A DNA stretch of 14,950 bases from Prevotella sp. UBA4339. Lineage in GTDB: Bacteria; Bacteroidota; Bacteroidia; Bacteroidales; Bacteroidaceae. Shown here piece by piece: positions 1 through 8,388 of this stretch (position 1 is the first letter of the stretch; every line of letters starts with the position of its first letter). The stretch spans positions 68,327 through 83,276 of the forward strand of contig DGTJ01000090.1 of the NCBI GenBank assembly GCA_002393725.1, given 5' to 3'. A program made the translations under genes and the position numbers. The notes below the pieces were generated by a model. The model did no database searches. It was not told where the DNA came from and saw nothing but the letters and a program-made list of their open reading frames with translations.

Positions 1-573
1 CATGACAACAATTACTTTAATGACCGTTTCCAGGGAATTCCAATGGGGGGATTCAATAAGTTAATTGACGGTCTGCTTGAGGGTGTTGAGGTTAAGTTGA
101 ACACTGATTTCTTCGATGATCGCCAGCATTGGGAGTCTGTCGCAGATAAGATATTGTATACAGGAAAGCTTGATGAATATTTTGATTATAAGATGGGAAA
201 ACTTGAGTATCGCACAGTTCGTTTCGAGGAAGAAATACTCGATATGCCTAACTATCAAGGCAATGCCGTGATGAACTTCACAGATGCAGAGGTCCCATAT
301 ACACGTATTATCGAGCACAAGCATTTTGAGATGTTTGGTGATGATGTGTATAAGTGTCCAAAGACCGTAATCTCACGTGAATATTCTTCAGAGTGGAAGG
401 ATGGTATGGAACCTTTCTATAGTGTCAATGATGAACGTAACATGGCATTGTACAGTCAGTACAAGGAATTGGCTGATCAAAACTCTAACCTTATTCTTGG
501 TGGTCACTTGGCAGAGTACAAGTACTATGATATTGCTCCAATAATGGAGAAGGTGATGGGCTTGTTTGAATAG
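1..573 (+). CDS. glf: UDP-galactopyranose mutase, C-terminal part (5' end outside window)
   Basis: This is the last 190 codons of a flavoenzyme that interconverts UDP-galactopyranose and UDP-galactofuranose in the cytoplasm, giving the donor for galactofuranose-containing glycans. The frame is open from base 1 and reads YFNDRFQGIP, then PYTRIIEHKHF around fragment residues 100-109, and near the end LGGHLAEYKYYD; all three are recognisable Glf signatures. In studied Glf enzymes conserved arginines contact the substrate diphosphate, and the Arg of the TRIIEHKH block (fragment residue 102) is a likely one. One oddity is His at fragment residue 169, where I recall Arg in the usual GGRL motif near the flavin. 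The FAD-binding N-terminus lies upstream of the window. An ATG at 43 is internal, not the start. The gene is convergent with the minus-strand glycosyltransferase at 576, with only two bases between the stops. It is the only sugar-nucleotide enzyme in the window. Confidence 0.95.
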   Translation, partial: HDNNYFNDRFQGIPMGGFNKLIDGLLEGVEVKLNTDFFDDRQHWESVADKILYTGKLDEYFDYKMGKLEYRTVRFEEEILDMPNYQGNAVMNFTDAEVPYTRIIEHKHFEMFGDDVYKCPKTVISREYSSEWKDGMEPFYSVNDERNMALYSQYKELADQNSNLILGGHLAEYKYYDIAPIMEKVMGLFE

Positions 574-578
574 GCCTA
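571..578. repeat. 8-bp palindrome spanning two convergent stop codons
   Basis: TAGGCCTA is a perfect palindrome made of the glf stop TAG on the + strand, a GC centre, and the TAG stop of the minus-strand glycosyltransferase read in reverse. Nothing like a long terminator stem or T-run surrounds it, so I record it as a symmetry feature rather than a terminator. Confidence 0.5.
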
Positions 579-1751
579 TAACTCAATCAGTTGTTTCCAT
601 TGCTCAACGATATGTTCAACATCAAATCGCTGGGCAATTTTTATTGCCTCTTCCGATTTCTTGCTCCAGTCAATATGAGTTGCATCTTCTAGTTTCTGTG
701 CTAAGTCATTAATGTCTCCATTTTTGAAAAATAGGCTAAACTCACCCATTATTTCTTTACTTGTAGGCAAGTCTGAAGAAACAATAGGCAAACCGTGTGC
801 CATAGCTTCAACCAATACCAATCCAAATCCTTCCCATCTAGAGCTTAATACGAAAATTTGTGCATTTGAATAATATTGTTGTACATGATTTGTGAAAGGA
901 TGTAAATGAACTCTTTTTTCAAGATGATTCCTTTTTATTGCTTCTCGGTAGATTTGTTCCTCTGGTCCTTCTCCAACAATGTCTAATTCCCAGTCTTGGT
1001 TTTTCATTGCGAATAAATTAAAAGCTTCAATTAACAAGTCGAAACCTTTGTGTTTATAAGAGAACCGTCCAATAGCAAGAAAATGCTTAGATGTACCATT
1101 GGATCTTGGCCCTGGTTTTAATGTAAGGGGGTTATAAATCACTCTTGGAACAAAGGACCGATCGCTTTGCTTATACATTTGTGAATCGTGTTGGCATAAT
1201 ACGATTACCTCATTAAGTTTTTTAAATTGGTATATATAATGTCTCTTTCTTTTCTTTCCTATATAATAATGTGAATCATCACCAAATAGGGCTTCATACG
1301 AATTATGCAGCCATCCTATAAGTTTCACGTTTGGTAGTTGCTTCCGTAGAGTTGCTAATCTGGCTGCCAGCGGTGCATGTACTCCAATTATGACGTCATA
1401 GTTCCCCTCCTGTAGTTCAGATGTCAGTGACTCTCTTAGTTCTGACGGGAAGGAACTGCGTGCATAAATGTCTGAACTCCATTTTGATTGTGGTTGAAGA
1501 GTTAAGTATATACCACTGAGTGCCCTACAGACTTCTTTCTTGAATGGCGAGACCTTGGGATAGGAATAAAATCTGTATTTGATGTCCGATTCCTGTAGAT
1601 TGTATAGTTTTGTGTCTTTTTGCTTGAAATCATCAAATGTCACAATAGTTACTTCGTATTCTTTCGAAAGTTCTTTGGCAATAACAGCAGTAACCCTCTG
1701 AACTCCTCCTATTGAAAAAATGCTATCTACTAAAAAACAGATTTTCCTCAT
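576..1751 (-). CDS. GT4-type (GT-B fold) glycosyltransferase
   Basis: A 391-residue retaining glycosyltransferase, expected to move a sugar from a nucleotide donor to a growing lipid-linked glycan at the inner face of the membrane. The N-terminal half opens with a Rossmann-like strand followed by SIGGVQRV, the glycine-rich loop typical of the acceptor domain. The C-terminal half has AIGRFSYKHKGFDLLIEAF and then the EX7E motif, E307-GFGLVLV-E315, followed by AMAHGLPIVSSD; together these are classical GT4 donor-domain features. The length is normal for the family. It is the last gene of a three-gene minus-strand unit. Its ATG overlaps the TGA of the upstream gene by four bases, which suggests translational coupling and supports this start. 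Donor and linkage cannot be read from the sequence. Confidence 0.9.
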   Translation of the reverse strand: MRKICFLVDSIFSIGGVQRVTAVIAKELSKEYEVTIVTFDDFKQKDTKLYNLQESDIKYRFYSYPKVSPFKKEVCRALSGIYLTLQPQSKWSSDIYARSSFPSELRESLTSELQEGNYDVIIGVHAPLAARLATLRKQLPNVKLIGWLHNSYEALFGDDSHYYIGKKRKRHYIYQFKKLNEVIVLCQHDSQMYKQSDRSFVPRVIYNPLTLKPGPRSNGTSKHFLAIGRFSYKHKGFDLLIEAFNLFAMKNQDWELDIVGEGPEEQIYREAIKRNHLEKRVHLHPFTNHVQQYYSNAQIFVLSSRWEGFGLVLVEAMAHGLPIVSSDLPTSKEIMGEFSLFFKNGDINDLAQKLEDATHIDWSKKSEEAIKIAQRFDVEHIVEQWKQLIEL

Positions 1752-2863
1752 TTATATATTTCTTCTATCACGTGATTCATTTGGTTCTTCCATGAAAGAT
1801 TTAAAATGGAATTACGTATTTCTAAAGGGGTTATAGATAGGTTCTTGTAGAAATCTATAATTTGTTTTATATTAATTGGAGAGTCGTCAGCGGGTGCTTT
1901 TAAAACATAAGGTTTGTCATTGAAGTCGCTGTCATCTTCAGAATAAATGAAAGGTATTCCTCTTGCTGCATATTCTCTGTTTTTTAAAGTCTTAATTTTG
2001 CTAATTCCGACTCTATGCCTACCAAGACTTCCAATGCCGAAATCGCATGTGTTAAATATATTTGTTAATTCTTGATTATGCTTTTTTCCATGGAAAATAA
2101 CATATTGTTCCATTTTGGAATTGGAAATACAATTATTGAAGTATTCCTCATCGTTTTCAGAAAAAAAGTAGCCAACTATGTGAAATTTCACAATGTAATT
2201 CTGTGTGGTAGAATAGTACTCGGCAAGTCCGCTTACAACCCTGTCAAATCCATGCCATTTATGTATCTCTGCAACCCCAAGTAAGTTAAGTTCGTTGGAT
2301 GTATCGTTCTTTTTCTCTTTTAACTGGATGCTATCGAAATCAATTCCATTAGAGATCCTGATTGTCTTTCTGCCAAAAATGTAATCATAGTCAGAAAAAG
2401 TTATTATTGCGTCTAAATAGGATGCAAATTTCTTCCTGAATAGTTTGTCTTGAAAGATTTGTCTCGAAATACCTTGGGACTTGTACTCTAAGTCATAAGG
2501 AAAAGTAGGGATTTCCATAGCAACCTTCATCCCGGCTTTCTTCATCTTCTGAACCATCCCGATTGTAAACGGGTTGGCATTGTGATTAGATCTGATATAG
2601 ACGAATTCTATTTTGTTGCTGATGGCGTATTTGGTAATCGATTGAAATTCTATTCTTTTTTTTATCTTACTGCAGATTCCACGTCCATAGTCCGCTATAA
2701 CTATATTGTCTACTAACCTTTTTTTTGATGTTGATTCGTCCATATAGCACAGATGCACTTCTGAGCAACATGCTTTGAGCGCATTTACTTGATATGATAT
2801 TTTCTTGCTAATACCATTATTGGGGTCAAATCCATGGAATATGATAAAAAGAACTTTAGTCAT
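1748..2863 (-). CDS. Atypical GT-B fold glycosyltransferase lacking EX7E
   Basis: A 371-residue protein that looks like a GT4-related glycosyltransferase. It starts with a hydrophobic strand and HGFDPNNGISKKI (acceptor-side loop) and has RISNGIDFD near the domain hinge, a signature often seen as 'NGID/NGVD' in GT4 proteins. The C-terminal half has LLGVAEIHKWHGFDRVV and ends its donor site with LKNREYAARGIPFIY. The second Glu of the usual EX7E pair seems to be E297, but the position eight residues earlier is Lys289, so the canonical motif is incomplete. It overlaps both neighbours by four bases (ATGA junctions) in the middle of the minus-strand unit. Context and fold hints make a glycosyltransferase the best reading; the exact family is uncertain. 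Confidence 0.8.
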   Translation of the reverse strand: MTKVLFIIFHGFDPNNGISKKISYQVNALKACCSEVHLCYMDESTSKKRLVDNIVIADYGRGICSKIKKRIEFQSITKYAISNKIEFVYIRSNHNANPFTIGMVQKMKKAGMKVAMEIPTFPYDLEYKSQGISRQIFQDKLFRKKFASYLDAIITFSDYDYIFGRKTIRISNGIDFDSIQLKEKKNDTSNELNLLGVAEIHKWHGFDRVVSGLAEYYSTTQNYIVKFHIVGYFFSENDEEYFNNCISNSKMEQYVIFHGKKHNQELTNIFNTCDFGIGSLGRHRVGISKIKTLKNREYAARGIPFIYSEDDSDFNDKPYVLKAPADDSPINIKQIIDFYKNLSITPLEIRNSILNLSWKNQMNHVIEEIYK

Positions 2864-3918
2864 AAGAGATGTTTCTTTTTTCCTATGAATTTTATTAAGT
2901 ATACAGAGAGGGCTGAAGGTAGAATTCCTATTAAGTAAAATCCAAGATTGATTATTTTGTGATTTTTGAATTTAAGAATATCCAAAAGTGATAGAGGATG
3001 ACGCATTGCATCCTTAATGACCTTGTTCCCTAGTTCTGGCTGAATTCTATTTCTATTCTTTAATGCTCCACAAATCATGAAAAACATCAAGATGAGCCCC
3101 TTTGTACACCGCGTTTCAAAGTATGGTTTGTCTTTAAGTTCAAGGCATTTCTCTTTAAGATAGGTGTAAATTCGAATGAATTCCTTAATTTCATCCAACT
3201 TTATAGTTTTGCGATGTTGATAGTTGGACAATGAATTGTCCCTTATTACATAATAATAAGTATAATCTGGTATCAATACAGCCTTTGAAACAAGCGGAAC
3301 CATATCGCAGCTACATATCATGTCATCATTGAATCTCGCTTTCTTGAATCTTATGTTATTCTTCTCAATAAAATCATGCCTGATTAAGATGTTCCAAATG
3401 AAATCTCTTAATGTCGGGTGTACTGATTTATTTGCAAATTTTGCCAATCCGTCTTTTTCATTAATAACTAAAAAAGGTTGATTTAGAAAATCTTGCCCGA
3501 TATCAATTATATCTCCTTGAAGATTCACAGGTAAGACTGAACCGTACACAACTTCCGCATCATTTGCGATAGCCTGAGAATATAGTTTCTCTATGCAGTC
3601 TTCTGAAATATAATCGTCAGAGTCAACTAAAAAGATATATTCTCCCTGTGCTTCTTCTAATACACGATTACGTGCTGCCCAACATCCCATATTATGGGGT
3701 TGAGTGAGTATACGAATGTTTTTACCACGTGGATGTGTTGCTTGTAGTTCTTTTATTATTTCTACAGACTTGTCTGGACCCAAATCGTCAACGGCTATAA
3801 TTTCTATGTCTTCGCTAAAAGTTTGGTTTAGCACCGACAACATGCATTTCCTTATATATGGCTCAACACCGTATACTGGCATTCCTACAGTAACTTTGTA
3901 TTTATAATCTTTTGTCAT
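2860..3918 (-). CDS. GT2-type (GT-A fold) glycosyltransferase
   Basis: A 352-residue inverting-type glycosyltransferase. The N-terminus reads VTVGMPVYGVEPYIRKC and then AVDDLGPD, the nucleotide-binding part of the GT2 fold. The metal-binding DXD motif is D99-S-D-D102 in FLVDSDDY. A later NDD (in RFNDDMICS) sits where many relatives have ED. The C-terminal tail after RHPLSLLDILKFK is hydrophobic (LGFYLIGILPSALSVYLI) and basic at the end, probably a membrane-associating segment. The two plus-strand GT2 proteins at 5220 and 8381 have an equivalent RHP...FK element and tail, so the three are paralogues. An in-frame ATG at 3978 exists, but the promoter elements lie between it and 3918, so 3918 is the likely start. 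It is the first gene of a three-gene unit and overlaps the next by four bases. Confidence 0.9.
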   Translation of the reverse strand: MTKDYKYKVTVGMPVYGVEPYIRKCMLSVLNQTFSEDIEIIAVDDLGPDKSVEIIKELQATHPRGKNIRILTQPHNMGCWAARNRVLEEAQGEYIFLVDSDDYISEDCIEKLYSQAIANDAEVVYGSVLPVNLQGDIIDIGQDFLNQPFLVINEKDGLAKFANKSVHPTLRDFIWNILIRHDFIEKNNIRFKKARFNDDMICSCDMVPLVSKAVLIPDYTYYYVIRDNSLSNYQHRKTIKLDEIKEFIRIYTYLKEKCLELKDKPYFETRCTKGLILMFFMICGALKNRNRIQPELGNKVIKDAMRHPLSLLDILKFKNHKIINLGFYLIGILPSALSVYLIKFIGKKKHLL

Positions 3919-3937
3919 AATACTTTTTAATTTTTTG

Positions 3938-3969
3938 CAAAGATACAAAATGTTATTGATACTTCCAAA
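3938..3969 (-). promoter_or_regulatory. Bacteroidota-type promoter for the 3918-576 unit
   Basis: On the minus strand the sequence has a -33 element TTTG (with a following G) at 3969-3965 and a -7 element TATCTTTG at 3945-3938, 20 nt apart counted from TTTG. This fits the known Bacteroides consensus (TTTG, about 19-21 nt, TAnnTTTG). Transcription should begin just downstream, leaving a short AT-rich leader before the ATG at 3918, and this is the main argument against the upstream ATG at 3978. Confidence 0.75.
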
Positions 3970-4037
3970 TATTATCATTATTTTCTTTTCTCATTATTAA
4001 TTTTTGCTAAATTAGAAAGTAATTGATTTAGTTTTTG

Positions 4038-4045
4038 TACCTTTG
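4038..4045 (+). promoter_or_regulatory. Probable -7 promoter element for the 4075-6245 unit
   Basis: TACCTTTG matches TAnnTTTG and lies 29 bases before the ATG at 4075. No TTTG stands about 20 nt upstream, so only the -7 element is supported. The nearest TTTG (4003-4006) is too far away. It is back to back with the minus-strand promoter at 3938-3969. Confidence 0.55.
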
Positions 4046-4074
4046 TAAACAAATTGTATATGGGTAGTCATAGA

Positions 4075-5223
4075 ATGTATAAAATAGTCTTTTGCACTCC
4101 TGCTTTATATTCTGCGGGAGGTACAGAGCGAGTAGTCGCTTGTAAAGCGTCTTTCTTTGCCGAGAAGCTTGGCTATGATGTGACGATAATTGTGACAGAA
4201 GGGGCAGGAAATAGGACATTTTTTACTTTGTCTGATAGAGTACAAATAATAAATCTTGGTATTAATTTTGAGGAAATATGGCGTAAACCCTTTTTGACTA
4301 AAGTTGTTTTGTATTTGAAGAAACAATATCAATATCGTAAACGCCTTAGTAAGTTGTTAAAGGACATAGCGCCAGATGTAACGATTACTACTCTTAGGCG
4401 TGAAATTAATTTCATTCACAAAATTAAAGATGGAAGTTTGAAGATTGGAGAACTTCATCTAAGTAGAAATTATTATAGAGGTGCTGAAGCCTCTGAATTA
4501 CATTTGGTTAAGCGCCTTTTTGTTAGGTGGTGGAGGTCGGATGTCGTGAGGCAGCTGAAAAAACTCGATCGGGTTGTCCTTTTAACAGATTGTGCATCCA
4601 GAGAATGGCCGGAATTATCAAATAAAGTAGTAATTGCAGACCCAATGACTCTGAACATAACTCGATGTAGCCTATTGAATTCAAAAAAAGTGATCGCTAT
4701 TGGTCGTTATTCTTATGAGAAAGGCTATGATTTGTTGCTGCAGATATGGTCAGTTGTCGAAAAAAGAGTCCCTGATTGGGAATTGGATATATATGGAATG
4801 GGAGACCCGTCTCCTTATGTTAAATTATTAACAGAACTATCAATAGATAAGAATCGATGTCACTTAAATGCTTGCTTAGTAGATGTTTGTAAGGTTTATC
4901 GTAATAGTTCTATTCTTGTGCAGCCTTCTCGGACGGAAGGTTTTGGACTTGTTATTGTTGAAGCTATGGCGCATGGATTGCCTGTCGTTTCATTTGATTG
5001 TGAAAATGGCCCCAGAACTATCATTACAGAAGGTGAAGACGGTTTCTTGGTGCCATCTTTGAACATTGGAATGTTTGCGGAGCGATTAATTTGTTTGATG
5101 AAGGATGAAAAACTTCGTTTTGCTATGGGAGAAAATGGCAGAAGAAAATCAATGCATTATAGTTTGGAGACAATATCTTTACAATGGAAACATTTTTTGG
5201 AAAATATGATTCAGAATAGATGA
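4075..5223 (+). CDS. GT4-type (GT-B fold) glycosyltransferase
   Basis: A 382-residue retaining glycosyltransferase. The N-terminal strand leads into YSAGGTERV, matching the acceptor-side loop of the GT4 proteins at 7231 (ASGTERV) and 12503 (YGGMERV). The donor domain has AIGRYSYEKGYDLLLQIW, the EX7E pair E288-GFGLVIV-E296, AMAHGLPVVSFD and a following NGP. I chose ATG 4075 because it aligns the protein with its paralogues (the EX7E pair then falls at 288/296, exactly as in the 7231 protein) and leaves a leader after the -7 box. ATG 4060 and TTG 4054 are in frame but almost at the expected transcription start. Its stop TGA overlaps the next gene's ATG by four bases (ATGA), so the pair is probably co-translated. 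The sugar specificity is unknown. Confidence 0.9.
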   Translation: MYKIVFCTPALYSAGGTERVVACKASFFAEKLGYDVTIIVTEGAGNRTFFTLSDRVQIINLGINFEEIWRKPFLTKVVLYLKKQYQYRKRLSKLLKDIAPDVTITTLRREINFIHKIKDGSLKIGELHLSRNYYRGAEASELHLVKRLFVRWWRSDVVRQLKKLDRVVLLTDCASREWPELSNKVVIADPMTLNITRCSLLNSKKVIAIGRYSYEKGYDLLLQIWSVVEKRVPDWELDIYGMGDPSPYVKLLTELSIDKNRCHLNACLVDVCKVYRNSSILVQPSRTEGFGLVIVEAMAHGLPVVSFDCENGPRTIITEGEDGFLVPSLNIGMFAERLICLMKDEKLRFAMGENGRRKSMHYSLETISLQWKHFLENMIQNR

Positions 5224-6245
5224 GATATGATGTGACCATAGGAATTCCAGTCTACAATTCTGAAGCTTATATTCGTAGAGCAATGGAATCTGCAATGGCT
5301 CAAACCTATTGCTCTGTAGAATTATTGATTGTCGATGATGGAAGTATCGATGATTCGTTATGCGTTATAGAGTCAATTTTGAAAGAAAATGAAAGGACAG
5401 AAAATGTCCGTGTTATTTCTCATAGAAATAATATGGGTGTTTCGGCAACAAGGAATGAAATCATTAATAAGGCTGAGGGAGAATATCTTTTTTTTATGGA
5501 CTCAGATGATGAAATCGCTAACTTTACTATATCTTTATTAATGGACAATGCCAGACGCTATGATGCGGAAATGGTCTTTGGCTCTTATGAGAAGATTGAG
5601 ATTGATGGTCAGCGAAAAGTCTATAAGTATCCTTCTGTCCAATTTTTGGAAAGAGAACAGTTGGCACGTTTCGCTTACCGTAAATATGCTGGCATTCAAG
5701 CATCAGCATGTAATTATCTGATAAAGACTTCATTGCTGAGAGATAATAATCTTCGTTTTATTGATGTAAACTTCTGGGAGGACTTCGTTTTTACGTTCGA
5801 GTTGGTGACATTCGTTTCAAGGTCTGTATTGTTGCCTGATATAACATATTCTTATTATTGCCGTGAGGGCTCTCTTTCTCATTATCAAAAGCGTCTTAAT
5901 ATATCGAAAGCAGAGGTGCTTAATAATGTACGTGCAATCGATCATCTTAAGGATAGTTCATGCGTGTATAAAGATAAAGATTATTTCCCGAATAGATGTC
6001 TGGCGATTGTGTTGACAGATTTCTATATATCTTGCAATGTTATAAAGAAAAGAAAAAATATTGTTCCCGCGATATCCAATAAGGAGATAAGGTCTTTTAT
6101 GCGGCATCCAGCTTTGCTATCTCAGATTGTACACTTTAAACAGTCGCGCTTTAAGAATTTAATTTTTTTTGTCGTTTCAGCATCTCCTCCATTTGTGTGT
6201 GTTTTTTTTATATGGCTTTTGGGCAAGATAAAATCACTGATTTGA
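5220..6245 (+). CDS. GT2-type (GT-A fold) glycosyltransferase
   Basis: A 341-residue inverting-type glycosyltransferase. It begins DVTIGIPVYNSEAYI, followed by LLIVDDGSIDDS, the standard nucleotide-binding start of GT2 enzymes. The DXD motif is D94-S-D-D97, and WED (in NFWEDFVFTF) is the likely catalytic-base region. A conserved block LPDITYSYYCREGSLSHYQKR and the C-terminal RHPALLSQIVHFK plus a hydrophobic tail ending in basic residues are shared with the proteins at 2860 and 8381. The tail probably anchors the enzyme at the membrane. It overlaps the preceding GT4 gene by four bases, forming a GT4-GT2 pair that recurs at 7231/8381. No gene follows directly; a new promoter begins about 85 bases downstream. 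Confidence 0.92.
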   Translation: MRYDVTIGIPVYNSEAYIRRAMESAMAQTYCSVELLIVDDGSIDDSLCVIESILKENERTENVRVISHRNNMGVSATRNEIINKAEGEYLFFMDSDDEIANFTISLLMDNARRYDAEMVFGSYEKIEIDGQRKVYKYPSVQFLEREQLARFAYRKYAGIQASACNYLIKTSLLRDNNLRFIDVNFWEDFVFTFELVTFVSRSVLLPDITYSYYCREGSLSHYQKRLNISKAEVLNNVRAIDHLKDSSCVYKDKDYFPNRCLAIVLTDFYISCNVIKKRKNIVPAISNKEIRSFMRHPALLSQIVHFKQSRFKNLIFFVVSASPPFVCVFFIWLLGKIKSLI

Positions 6246-6329
6246 TATGCTGATTTTTATATTCACTCGGGCATATGGTGGTTTACGTTGAACCAAATTA
6301 TAGATCATACATAAAAATTGAAATTAAAA

Positions 6330-6361
6330 TTTGGTAATATGAGATAAAATTCGTATCTTCG
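6330..6361 (+). promoter_or_regulatory. Bacteroidota-type promoter for the 6380-9418 unit
   Basis: TTTG (followed by G) at 6330-6333 and TATCTTCG at 6354-6361 are separated by 20 nt. The -7 element departs from TAnnTTTG by one base (C for T at its seventh base). The ATG follows at 6380, about 18 bases after the -7 box, so the leader is very short. The 84 bases between the previous stop and this promoter show only a weak 5-bp inverted repeat (6279-6295). Confidence 0.65.
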
Positions 6362-6379
6362 CACGCAAATATTGTTATT

Positions 6380-7234
6380 ATGGCAAATTGGTACGATAAA
6401 TATCTAACTGTATATGGTATACCATTTAGTGAGGTTCCTCAGGAAGTGGTAGAGGGGACACGTGAGCGCTTACGAGCGTTACAAAGTGACAAGCCGTTAG
6501 CTTCGATAGTCGTTATTGCTTATAATGAGGAAACTCACCTTCAAGCATGTTTATGGGCTTTGAGTGAGATTAAGTGTAAATATCCGGTAGAGATTATCGG
6601 TGTCGATAATGATTCCAAAGATCGAACAGCAGAGATCTTTGAGAAGAGTGGAATCCCTTTTTATACAGAGTATCAACATTCGTGTGGTTATGCTAGGCGA
6701 TGTGGTCTGTGGCATTCAAAAGGGAAATTTTATTTCGACGTTGATAGTGATACAATATACCCATGTCATTATTATGAATTGATGATAGAGCAATTGTTGA
6801 AACCTGGTGTCGTTGCAGTGTCTGCGACATGGAGTTATTTCCCCGATGCAAATCACTCAAAACTTGGGTTGAGATTATTTGAACTTTGTCGTGACCTTTT
6901 TTTGTGGATTCAGCATTTTAATCGTCCAGAGCTAAGTGTTCGTGGCCTGGTTTTCGCTTATAATGCTGATTATGGTCGTAAGGAAGAGTATCGTGTAGAC
7001 ATTATCCGAGGTGAAGATGGTTCCATGGCATTGTCGCTTAAGAAATACGGCAAAATAAAGTTCGTCAGAGATAGTCGTTGTCGTGCTATTACTGGCTATG
7101 GGACAATTGGTAATCAGTCTCTGTGGCAAAGTTTTTTGCAACATGTCAGGATTCAGACAAAGGGAATTTCGCGTATCTTTTTCAAAAAGGAGCATTATGA
7201 GGATAGTAGTGATAACTTGGTGAAGCCACAATGA
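6380..7234 (+). CDS. GT2-type (GT-A fold) glycosyltransferase
   Basis: A 284-residue glycosyltransferase of a GT2 subgroup distinct from the other GT2 enzymes here. About 40 residues precede the core, which begins ASIVVIAYNEETHLQACL; GVDNDSKDRT follows as the nucleotide-binding segment. FDVDSDT at residues 119-125 carries the DXD-type metal site (D122-S-D124), and RGEDGSMA around 210-217 supplies the ED pair expected of the catalytic base. There is no obvious membrane tail; the C-terminus is hydrophilic and ends soon after the fold. It is the first gene of a three-gene unit, directly behind a promoter, and its stop overlaps the next start by four bases (ATGA). It likely works in the cytoplasm on the same glycan as its partners; the donor is unknown. 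Confidence 0.9.
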   Translation: MANWYDKYLTVYGIPFSEVPQEVVEGTRERLRALQSDKPLASIVVIAYNEETHLQACLWALSEIKCKYPVEIIGVDNDSKDRTAEIFEKSGIPFYTEYQHSCGYARRCGLWHSKGKFYFDVDSDTIYPCHYYELMIEQLLKPGVVAVSATWSYFPDANHSKLGLRLFELCRDLFLWIQHFNRPELSVRGLVFAYNADYGRKEEYRVDIIRGEDGSMALSLKKYGKIKFVRDSRCRAITGYGTIGNQSLWQSFLQHVRIQTKGISRIFFKKEHYEDSSDNLVKPQ

Positions 7235-8388
7235 AGATTGCTTATATATATCAACAGTTTACCCAAGCCTCTGGGACTGAAAGGGTTTTCATTGATAAAA
7301 TGAATTATTTTGCAGAGCGGCAGGGATACGAGGTGATGATGGTTACTTGCCAACAAGGCAGGCATCCTATCATATTTCCTGTATCCCCCAAGATTAAGCA
7401 TTATGACTTAGGTGTACGATGGGCAAATCTTTACAGATACAATCGGGTATATAGATTTTTTAAACAGATTTCTCTGAATAGGTTGTTTCGAAAGAGATTT
7501 AATCAGTTGATGTATGAGACCAAACCAGACATAGTAATTTGTGCAACATATTATTTGTACATAGTTACAGCTGTTGCCAAATGTAAACTAAATTTTTCAA
7601 GAGTCCTAGAATCTCATATAGACCTGCGTTATTTGTATGGCTTTAATACTGATAATAAGAAATTGCAGAATGGGTTATATGAGTTATTTGGGTCAGACTT
7701 GCTAAAAAAAGATGCTGTAAAATTTGATGTATTGGTAGCTTTGAACCAGAGTGATGCAGATGATTGGGGAAGATATCTTGAGACACGAGTAATACTTAAT
7801 TTGGTACATCTGAATCCAACAAACCGATATTGTGATTACAATTCAAAACGTGTAATTTTTGTAGGTCGATATGTTGAACAGAAAGGCATATTTGATTTGC
7901 TTGAGATATGGAAAAGAATTCATCTTGTTCATCCAGGATGGCAGTTGGATATGTATGGTAGTGGTGAGTTGCAGGAGAAATTGACGGAAGAGGTAAGACG
8001 CCTGGATGCTAATATATATTTATACAATCAGACTCAGAATATATTCGAAAAATATTTGGAGAGTTCGATACTGGTTCTTACTTCTTACTATGAGCCTTTC
8101 GGATTAGTGATGCCGGAAGCTATGAGCTGTGGCTTACCTGTCGTTTCTTTTGACTGCCCATCAGGACCATCTTATATAATAACAGATAAAAAAGATGGAT
8201 TCCTGGTAAAAAGCCGTGATTTAGATTTATATGTAAAGAGGTTAAGTGAACTGATGGATTCTAGTGATTTGCGATGTAAAATGGGGCATAATGCTCGGAT
8301 GTCTTCTCAGCGGTTCATGGGAAATAATATTATGCCTCAGTGGGAACAACTCTTTAGAGAATTATTAGAAAAAAGTAGAAATGAATAA
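7231..8388 (+). CDS. GT4-type (GT-B fold) glycosyltransferase
   Basis: A 385-residue retaining glycosyltransferase. The start MKIAYIYQQF leads into ASGTERVFIDKMNYFAE, the acceptor-side loop. The donor domain has FVGRYVEQKGIFDLLEIW, the EX7E pair E288-PFGLVMP-E296, and AMSCGLPVVSFDCPSGP. It is a close paralogue of the 12503 protein: by eye 53 of the last 98 residues are identical in a gap-free alignment, including SSQR and IMPQW near the end. It is less close to the 4075 protein. It overlaps the upstream GT2 gene by four bases and the downstream GT2 gene by eight, in the middle of a three-gene unit. The particular sugar transferred cannot be inferred. Confidence 0.93.
   Translation: MKIAYIYQQFTQASGTERVFIDKMNYFAERQGYEVMMVTCQQGRHPIIFPVSPKIKHYDLGVRWANLYRYNRVYRFFKQISLNRLFRKRFNQLMYETKPDIVICATYYLYIVTAVAKCKLNFSRVLESHIDLRYLYGFNTDNKKLQNGLYELFGSDLLKKDAVKFDVLVALNQSDADDWGRYLETRVILNLVHLNPTNRYCDYNSKRVIFVGRYVEQKGIFDLLEIWKRIHLVHPGWQLDMYGSGELQEKLTEEVRRLDANIYLYNQTQNIFEKYLESSILVLTSYYEPFGLVMPEAMSCGLPVVSFDCPSGPSYIITDKKDGFLVKSRDLDLYVKRLSELMDSSDLRCKMGHNARMSSQRFMGNNIMPQWEQLFRELLEKSRNE

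Noticed and set aside
3919..3978. Upstream ATG (3978) adding 20 residues to the GT2 protein of the first minus-strand unit
   Set aside because: Both promoter elements lie between this ATG and 3918, so a transcript from that promoter would not include it; the extra residues also do not resemble the starts of the paralogues.
4054..4074. TTG 4054 or ATG 4060 as start of the GT4 gene
   Set aside because: Both are within a few bases of the expected transcription start after TACCTTTG; ATG 4075 aligns the EX7E residues with the 7231 paralogue.
6279..6295. TGGTT/AACCA hairpin with a 7-nt loop after the 5220 gene, considered as a terminator
   Set aside because: The stem is only five base pairs and no T-run follows.
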